NCBI RefSeq assembly: GCF_030272615.1
Contig: NC_081414.1
Span: 779,750,119 to 779,814,118 of the forward strand
DNA length: 64,000 nt
Direction: 5' to 3'
DNA from: Cryptomeria japonica
Taxonomy: Eukaryota; Streptophyta; Pinopsida; Cupressales; Cupressaceae
Shown: one piece after another, positions 57,501-64,000 of the stretch
Numbering within the stretch: position 1 is the first letter of the stretch
Layout of the letters: every line of letters begins with the position of its first letter
Made by a program: the position numbers and the translations under genes
Notes under the pieces: model-generated
What the model was told of the DNA's origin: nothing
The model's database searches: none
What the model saw: the letters and a program-made list of their open reading frames with translations, nothing else

Positions 57501-58629
57501 AAGACAGTGACATGGTGTGTAGATTACACAAAAACCCTATATGGACTGAAACAGGCACCTAGGGCGTGGTATGAAAGACTACACTCTCATCTTGTGAAGA
57601 TTGGATTTCAGAGAACAAGTGAAGATAGCAACAACTACTTGAAATCAGAAGCTGATCTGATTTTGATTTGTGAAGTGTTTGTGGATGACATAATCTTTGG
57701 ATGAGATGATAAAATGAGTCATGTATTTGCAGATGAAATGAAGAAATAGTTTGAGATGTCTTTGATAGGAGAAATACAATTCTTCATTGGTTTACAGATT
57801 CAACAAATGAAAGGGTATATTTATTACCCAGTCCAAGTATGTCAAAGAGGTATTGAAAACTTTTGGCATGGAAGAAAGAAAACTGGTTGGTACACTGATG
57901 GTAACTGGCTATAAACTAACTAAGGAAGATGATTCAGCACTAGTGAATGAAAAGGAGTATTGGTCAATGATCAGTAAACTGCACTATGTGGTGCACAACA
58001 GACCAGATATTGCTCATATAGTGGGCATAGTAGCTCATTTTCATAAATGTCCAAGAGAATGCCACTTGGTAGTTGTGAAGAGGATTCTTAGATATCTAAA
58101 AGGAACAGTTTATTATGGATTGTGGTATCCATCTAATGGTGACTATAATCTCAAAGTATATACCGATGCTGATTGGGCAGGTAACGTGGATGACCAGAAG
58201 AGCACAACTGGTGGAGCATTCTTTCTTGGTGGAAGATTAGTATCGTGGACAAGTAAGAAGTAGAGCTATATTTCCCAATCTATAGCTAAAGCAGAATATG
58301 TGGCAGCATTTATGAACTGCAGTCAAGCAATTTGGTTGAAGCATGTATTGGAAGGTTTCAGGGTACCTGTATCTGAACTGGTGAATATATTTTGTGACAA
58401 CACAAGTGCAATAAATATTTCCAAGAATCCGGTATTGCATGCTAGAAATAAGCACATTGAGCTTAAATATCATTTCTTGAGAGAGAAAGTTCAAAATAAG
58501 GAGGTTGTATTACAACATGCTTCCAGTAAGAAAAAGCTAGCAAATATATTCACTAAGCCCTTACCGAAGACTACATTTACCTATTGGAGAGGTGAATTAG
58601 GGGTTCTGCCCCTTCATGAAGTCAACTAA
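54553..58629 (+). pseudogene. Copia-2 gag-pol polyprotein (broken)
   Basis: From ATG 54553, gag (54553-55350) begins F-N-R-D-N-F-K-I-W and ends with a zinc knuckle C-F-S-Y-N-K-I-G-H whose second Cys is Tyr. The protease D-S-G-C-S-H-H-M-T is intact at 55589-55615. Integrase has H-I-D-L-C-G-P (first Asp kept), V-D-Q-G-G-E-F and N-G-I-A-E-R. RT has [11 protein letters not shown] and F-V-D-D-I-I-F-G (57678-57701). RNase H has D-A-D-W-A-G and ends at 58629. Stops lie at 54781, 55155, 55266, 56417, 56558, 56888, 57702, 57747 and 58261, with frameshifts near 54880, 55570, 57535 and 57830. It is the same lineage as Copia-1, with different lesions. Confidence 0.9.
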
Positions 58630-58896
58630 GGTTGTGTGCTCTGCATCAGTCAAGTACTACAGTGAAAAATCTTTCAGGATTGATGTGTTGGAGGATGTTA
58701 CTCCTTAGGGGGAGCAACATAGTAGATTTTGGAAGCTTATGCCTCCACTTTGGAATTGTTGACAAAGGGGGAGAAGATATATGATGTATGGGGGAGATGA
58801 TATTTGATGTATGAGGAGAAGATATCTGATGATGCAGATACACTGGTCTATGTATTTTTTAGCTGTAATGCTACACTAAGTATTGCCATCAATGCC

Positions 58897-58907
58897 AAAG
58901 GGGGAGA
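58897..58907 (+). other. Copia-2 polypurine tract
   Basis: AAAGGGGGAGA, one base before the 3' LTR at 58909. Confidence 0.9.
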
Positions 58908-58908
58908 T

Positions 58909-60292
58909 TGTTGGATATCATTTGCATATGATGAACCGATATGTTGATATGATGATAATGTATGTTGTCATTGATGTCAATAAAGTTGGTGAACTGGTAT
59001 GAAGAAGTATGAGGAGATTCAGTGAACTGGTGTCAGGGTTTCACTATGTGATTACCGGTTGGTAGTCTCAGCTCTATGGTTATCGGTTTGGCGATCTAGC
59101 TTGTGTGATGAGTTAGCTAAGAGATGTGATCCACATGCCACATCAGCTTTGTGTGTGTTAAGGATTGAGGCATGAGAAGATAGATCATGTTTGAAGTATA
59201 CCTCGGGAATGATCATTCTTCTTGGCGGTATGCGAAGAGAGCATGATGGGTTACTGATTCCCATGAGTAGTGATAAATGAATGATGCAGATTGTCTTGTG
59301 ATCTGTTTGAAATTGTAATTCTCTATGCAATATGTTTGGACAGTCAGGATTGGACTGCCTATGTTGTAAACCTAAGATACTTAGGGTTTAGCATTTATGT
59401 TACCGACTTATTCATTGTCTATAAGGTCGACAATGTTTGTTATTGTAAAGTTGTTGGCAAATGTTGTGTGTGTGGGTATCTGAGTGTAGAGATACTTGAA
59501 ACTTGCCAGACTAGTAAGAGGTAAACTGTAGAGTATGATTGTAGAGTAGAGGATATGAAAAGGATCTGCCTTTGCATGTAGTGCTATTATCATATCATAG
59601 TTTTACCTGTTGTCTTCTAATCATTTCAACAGATGGAAAATCCCTTTATCGGGTAGCTTTAACAGGCTTATTGTAAAACTTGTAACCAGGTGACTCAAGA
59701 TCATCAAGTTCTTTAAATCCTCTAGCGAGGTAACCTTTAATAGGGTTTCAACCTTTAACAGGGTATATAGCCATCCCTTAACTAGGTGATCTGTAATAGG
59801 ATCGGTTCCTAACAGGACCTTATTGTAAAGTTTTTAACCGGACTAGGCTCCTAACAGGGCGAGCTTCAAAAGAGTTCAAAACAAGCTTGTGGGTATTCAT
59901 CCCCAGCGTGGTTTTTCCCATTTGGATTTCCATGTGAAAAATCAGTGCGTTATGTGTTATGCATTTTTCATGTGAAGTTTATGAAGTATTTGGTTGAATG
60001 ATTATGCATGTAGGGTAAATAGGTTATGGTATGTTTAGTATACCACATGCATATGTTTATGGGTGAATTTGATGTTGCATAATTGATCATATTTGAAGTG
60101 TTCAGACTTATCAGTTTATGGTGTTTGGTGTCTTACTATGTTTAACCGGTATTGTCATGGTTAAGTTCAGAAATGGTGATAACCAATTGGTTTTGCTTTA
60201 CCTAGATAAGTTGTTAAGAGAATTTTTATCTGTACTGATTCACCCCCCTCTTAGTACCGGTTGGGGTATCTGTTGTTCATCATTATTCATCA
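58909..60292 (+). repeat. Copia-2 3' LTR
   Basis: An intact LTR of 1384 bp, TGTTGGATAT to ATTCATCA, followed by the TSD TAGCC. ACCGAC is at 59402-59407 and CTATAAGG at 59419-59426. It shows the undisrupted target (ATGTTGTCATTG) of the solo LTR found in the 5' copy. Confidence 0.93.
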
Positions 60293-60297
60293 TAGCC

Positions 60298-61912
60298 CAC
60301 TAGTCTTGATACTCTGTCAACTCAAACAACCATGTCATGCCCTAGAGGGCGCCCATTTTTTTGCCTTTTGCCAGAAATTAACTCAAACTAAATTGCTTCA
60401 CAATTGAGTAGTTATCTTGGGAGATATATGGTGAGTAATCTTGGGGGCAGATTCTTCCCCACCCTTGCACTATGATGTTTAAAATGTCTAGTGACTGACT
60501 TGACTCAAATTTTATAGTGCTAAGGTTCTTAATCAAGCGTTCGTTTAGTATTCAGTGATAAACTCCATTGGGAGACTTCCAACCTTTAGAACAAAGGATT
60601 TATGTATCTTAAAGATACTGGGGGAAGGCTAATCACTGAGCAAAACCATTGAAGGGGACTTTCGTCAGCCTCCACATTTGATTGTAGTGGGTTGGAACAC
60701 TTGGCGATAAAGTCATTTCCCACTTAGGTCATTCCCCTCTCACCAACCATTAATGGTGCTCCAAGAGCAACTCGGGAGGGCAGGCCTACTAGAGGTTTTA
60801 AAATACTTGAAGTAAAGAAATCTTTTAAGAGTGGTTTGGATTTTTGGTCACCCAGTTAAGGGGAGAGCATATACCTTCCACTTTCGAGACAAAGGAAATA
60901 AGTGTTCTTTTCAACCTTCAAAGCAATGATTTTCTTACTTCTATTTGGAGATGTTGCTCCAAAAAAAGCTTGGTGTTCTTTTTAACTCTTCATACAAAAA
61001 TGTTTTCTATCTAAGAAAGTGAAATCCTGATCAACAAAATAAATCGTGATGTTGGTCAACAAAAGGAAAATTGTGAAATGGAAAACTTCTTTGCTTTTCA
61101 CAAAATAAAAAGTCAGGTTCTTTTTATCCTTTACAAAACAAAAATGAATTCATTTTATGCACCAAAGGAAAATGTGATTCTTTTTACCCTTTGCAAAATT
61201 GAAAAGCCAGTTTGTTGTTCCTTTTGAGCCCAAATTGAAATGTTTTTCCTAACTTGCAAGAAAATAAAGAGTTTGTTTTGTTGTTCTTTTTATCTAACAT
61301 TGAAATTCTTTTTAAAACCCAAATGAAGATGAAGTAAATTTTAAGCCCAAAATGAAAAGATGAGATTCTTTTTAAAACTAAAGGAAAATGAATTCTTTTT
61401 ATCCAACTTGAAAAGCTAGAAAGAATTAAATTCCTACTTTAACTTCTTCCAAACCTGCAAGAAATTGTTAGTGACCTGCAAGAAGAAAAGTTAGTGAAAT
61501 GTAGAATATATGGGTGGGCTTACACAAGCCTAATTTTTCTTTACTTCAGTTACAATTTATGCTTTCTCTCTGTCAAAGTCACACACTTGACATCTACACA
61601 AAAGCGCTATAGAATTCTATAAATGCGCTAAAGAATACTCTCGAAACACTATACTAATTACCAAATGCGCTATAATGTTTTCCCAACGCGCAGGAAAGAA
61701 ACTGAACTATTGTGCACTAACAAAGAGCTCAACTGCGCTAGGAAAAGGGTCTTATGCACTAAACAATATACCAAACATGATACTGTTCATCCCAAATGCG
61801 CTAAAAAAAGTTCTCAATGCGCTAAAAGAGCATTCCCGCGTGCTTGTAATCTTGATCCTACATAAAAAATGATATGATTTATGGGGATGTGCCCCATAGT
61901 GGGCACCAGAAA
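60298..61912 (-). other. Gypsy-A distal leader and primer-binding site
   Basis: This is the leader between the 5' LTR and the Copia-2 insertion. Next to the LTR, the minus strand reads TTTC then TGGTGCCCACTATGGGG (61893-61912), a plausible PBS ending in TGG as required for pairing with a tRNA CCA end. At 60900-61420 a degenerate repeat of TTCTTTTTA(A/T)CC-like words recurs about ten times, and at 61602-61826 lies a TAGCGCAT array. No ORF is supported. Confidence 0.7.
61602..61826 (-). repeat. Array of TAGCGCAT-like motifs in the Gypsy-A leader, distal part
   Basis: Seven or more copies of TGCGCTA (plus strand; TAGCGCA in the element's sense) occur in 225 bp, with decayed TGCACTA forms. It lies 90 bp inside the 5' LTR boundary. 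Confidence 0.8.
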
Positions 61913-63352
61913 TGTGTGCAGGAAATGAGGGTGACAAAAATGTAAAAATTAGTTTCAAAGGGCCCACACACCAATGAGACTCTTGGTGGAAGTTATAGGA
62001 ACTATATTGAATAGCTCAACTTCCCAAGGGGTGTCCCATTGTTCTCTATCTCACAAGACTCCTCGGGGATCACTCTTTCTCTTAGATCACTGAGAAAAGT
62101 GGCTTATGAATGAAAACTCCAAGAATGAGTGATGTTTGATTTATAAGCACGAATACATTCCTAATACATATTTGATATTGAAACTATGATGATTTAAGCT
62201 AGTATGAAGATGATGCTATGATAAAGGAATAGTAAACTTATCCTAACAAGATATACTAGTCTAACATGGATATGCTATGGTATTAAAACTCTTCTAAATG
62301 TTATTATGTTTTAACAAAGAGAGGCTAAATGCTTAGTAAAAATACTACAATCTTGATGCATAAAAACTTCTATATCACTAGCAAAATGACTATAAGTTTG
62401 ATGCACAAAGACTTATATATCCAAATGAGAGAAAGAGAGCTCTATTTATGGGAAAAATCGGGCAATGGATGGTCAAGATTGAGTAATCTTAACAGGGGCT
62501 AAGATTGAAAGTTAATCAATCCATGTTTATAATTCTCACAAATGAAATGGTGACAATTATCAACAAGAAGTTGCTTGAGAGGATATGCAAGAAGCATTAA
62601 ATTCTTAAGAACACATGAAGGTTACCTTAGGAGGTAAGGTTAAGGTTAGGTTAGGGTCATCCATTGGATAAAGATTTTATCCAAGGGTTAAAATCTTGTG
62701 CAAGGCTTAAAGGGATAACCAAGGGTAAATCCATGAATGCTTGATGAGACCTTTGGGTTAGATGAAAGTTGAGTTAGAGAGAAAGTATCTAACCATGAAG
62801 GGATGGTTGAGTTAACCATTAATGGTTTGGAAGACATTGAAGGTTAACTTGTTGAAGACACAAAGCCTTTAATGCATTTGAAAGACTTTGGAGGCTTTGA
62901 GAAGTGACTTGGCATTCCTTAGGAATGTGACAATAATTAGGAGATGGATTAGGATAAATTGGATGGGTTTAGAAGAATTTAGAAGGGGGTTTAGAAGGCA
63001 AGTGGGAGATGTAAGAAAATGCAAGTGGATGGAGGAGGATTTTAATTAAAATAAAATTATTTTATTTCAACAAAATAGATGCAACTTGCATAAATACAAG
63101 TGGGGGATTTAAATAAATAAATTAGATTTATTTATTTGAAAGGATAAATTTAATTAAAAAGGGAGAAAGGTGGAATTTAATTAAATAAAGTGATTTATTT
63201 AATTAAAAGCTAGAAAAGGTTTAGGTGAACTTAATTGAATAAATTGAGTAATTCATTTAATTAAATAGATGAATGCGAAGAAAATAGAGGAATGGGGTTA
63301 AAATGAATATTAAATATTCATTTAGGAAAGTGGTCAGATTTATACATCTACA
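61913..63352 (-). repeat. 5' LTR of Gypsy-A
   Basis: An intact 1440-bp LTR, TGTGTGCAGG to CATCTACA on the plus strand. The perfect 14-bp inverted repeat TTTAATTAAATAAA / GTGA loop (63176-63207) is conserved between both LTRs. Confidence 0.92.
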
Positions 63353-63357
63353 AGTTC
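63353..63357. repeat. Target-site duplication of Gypsy-A, right copy (AGTTC)
   Basis: AGTTC directly follows the CATCTACA end of the LTR at 63352 and pairs with 14950-14954. Confidence 0.85.
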
Positions 63358-64000
63358 TAACAAAACTTTATTAAATAATAAAAATGTATTAGACTGAATT
63401 CTTTTTATAAAATTATAAATTTAATATTATAATATAATTTATGAATTGGTGTGATAGTTGGAACAACCTTTCAGTCTAATGTTCAAATACATAAATTAAA
63501 TTTAAAGGAATCTAAGAAATTTTCTTGGAGGATTCAAAGAAGGATATTTGATTTGGCAACTTTTGAACATTGAAGATAGACACATAGAGTGTGAAGTATA
63601 AAATACACTTCAGATTCTCCTACATAGAATTATTTCTTCTAGGATTTTTTTTGTTTGTGTTCTAAATAAGAACAATTCCTTTGGAAATGATCATAGACTA
63701 AGAGGCTAAAGCATTAGTTTCATCCTAAAATGAGATATTATATCCAGAATTTGAAAATAAACATGTATTTGTAAGAAATTATTTATGTTAAAGAAATAAT
63801 AGAATAATGTTATAGTTTAGTTATTTGATTTTCAAGAGAATTAAACAAATTTTTTCTTTAAATTTGTCTGTATAATTTAACTTGTAAGTATTAAAAATAA
63901 GATTTCAAATTATCACATTATATGTATTGGTAACCTGATATTTTAGTAATAGAATCTATCTTATACTCAAATTTTGGTTTAGGAGGTGTTGGGATTGAAT
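63358..64000. other. Right flank of the nest, no gene seen
   Basis: AT-rich sequence outside Gypsy-A, continuing the host sequence that ends at 14949 on the left. I see no coding region or classified repeat. Confidence 0.55.

Larger units (their letters stand above)
37124..60292 (+). mobile_element. Copia-2: Ty1/copia element hosting Copia-3 and a solo LTR
   Basis: TSD TAGCC (37119-37123 and 60293-60297) brackets it inside the leader of Gypsy-A. Its 5' LTR is 37124-39991, interrupted by a solo LTR; its 3' LTR is 58909-60292. The 5' LTR begins TATTGG where the 3' LTR has TGTTGG. The PBS at 39994 reads TAGTATTAGAGC, a decayed TGGTATCAGAGC. Copia-3 is inserted at the gag start codon, so the coding region resumes at 54553. 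Pol is of the same lineage as Copia-1. Confidence 0.93.
14955..63352 (-). mobile_element. Gypsy-A: outermost LTR retrotransposon, with all other LTR elements of the nest inside it
   Basis: The outer element lies on the minus strand. Its 5' LTR is 61913-63352 and its 3' LTR is 14955-15117 plus 21839-23122. The 5-bp duplication AGTTC (14950-14954 and 63353-63357) brackets it. The LTR ends are TGTAGATG and GCACACA on the minus strand; in the 3' LTR the last C is T. Minus-strand order is PBS, leader, gag, protease, RT, RNase H, integrase (a Gypsy order), then a spacer, an antisense PMD gene and a polypurine tract. After removing the insertions (Copia-1 and the Copia-2 composite) the element would be roughly 18.5 kb. 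Every ORF is broken. Copia-1 lies in its 3' LTR and Copia-2 in its leader. Confidence 0.9.

Overview
The window looks like a stretch of a large, repeat-rich nuclear genome from a seed plant, most likely a gymnosperm such as a conifer; this is inferred, with low certainty at species level. The evidence is low GC content, one intact intronless plant receptor kinase, plant-type LTR retrotransposons of both superfamilies, plant LINE fragments, a tRNA-derived SINE, and decay dominated by C-to-T/G-to-A changes, as expected for methylated repeats. No bacterial, organellar or CRISPR features are present.

Layout. (1) 1-8.1 kb: decayed minus-strand non-LTR retrotransposon pieces (LINE zinc finger, RNase H, coiled-coil and other downstream ORFs), plus a 90-base foldback. 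(2) 8.1-10.5 kb: AT-rich DNA with two tandem duplications and a 0.3-kb SINE flanked by a 15-bp target duplication. (3) 10,591-12,972 (-): the only apparently functional gene, a 793-residue G-type lectin S-receptor-like kinase. (4) 14,955-63,352: one giant nest of retrotransposons.

The nest can be unpicked from target-site duplications (TSDs). The outermost element is a Gypsy element on the minus strand, here Gypsy-A (TSD AGTTC, LTRs about 1.44 kb). Its 3' LTR was hit by Copia-1 (15,118-21,833, +, TSD CACTC). Its leader was hit by Copia-2 (37,124-60,292, +, TSD TAGCC). Copia-2 was hit in its 5' LTR by a solo LTR (37,184-38,638, TSD GTTGT) and at its gag start codon by Copia-3 (40,076-54,551, +, TSD AATGG/GATGG). 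The 5' LTR of Copia-3 was hit by Gypsy-B (40,276-48,151, -, TSD GATAT). The nest is four levels deep.

The notable biology is in what these elements carry. Gypsy-A has a plant mobile domain (PMD) gene antisense to gag-pol, between pol and the 3' LTR, with its own TATA box. Arrays of a TAGCGCAT motif lie in the leaders of both the sense and the antisense transcription units. Copia-3 and Gypsy-B both lack reverse transcriptase and integrase. Copia-3 has a gag with four zinc knuckles plus a long unrecognised second ORF; Gypsy-B has gag and protease-like sequence only. The three Copia families share a primer-binding site, polypurine tract, LTR 3' C-tract, a GGTTTTTCCC stem and an RCCGAC box just upstream of the TATA box. 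CCGGTA is strikingly frequent in Copia-1 and Copia-3, in all reading frames and in the LTRs. Every transposon ORF except parts of Copia-3 is broken.
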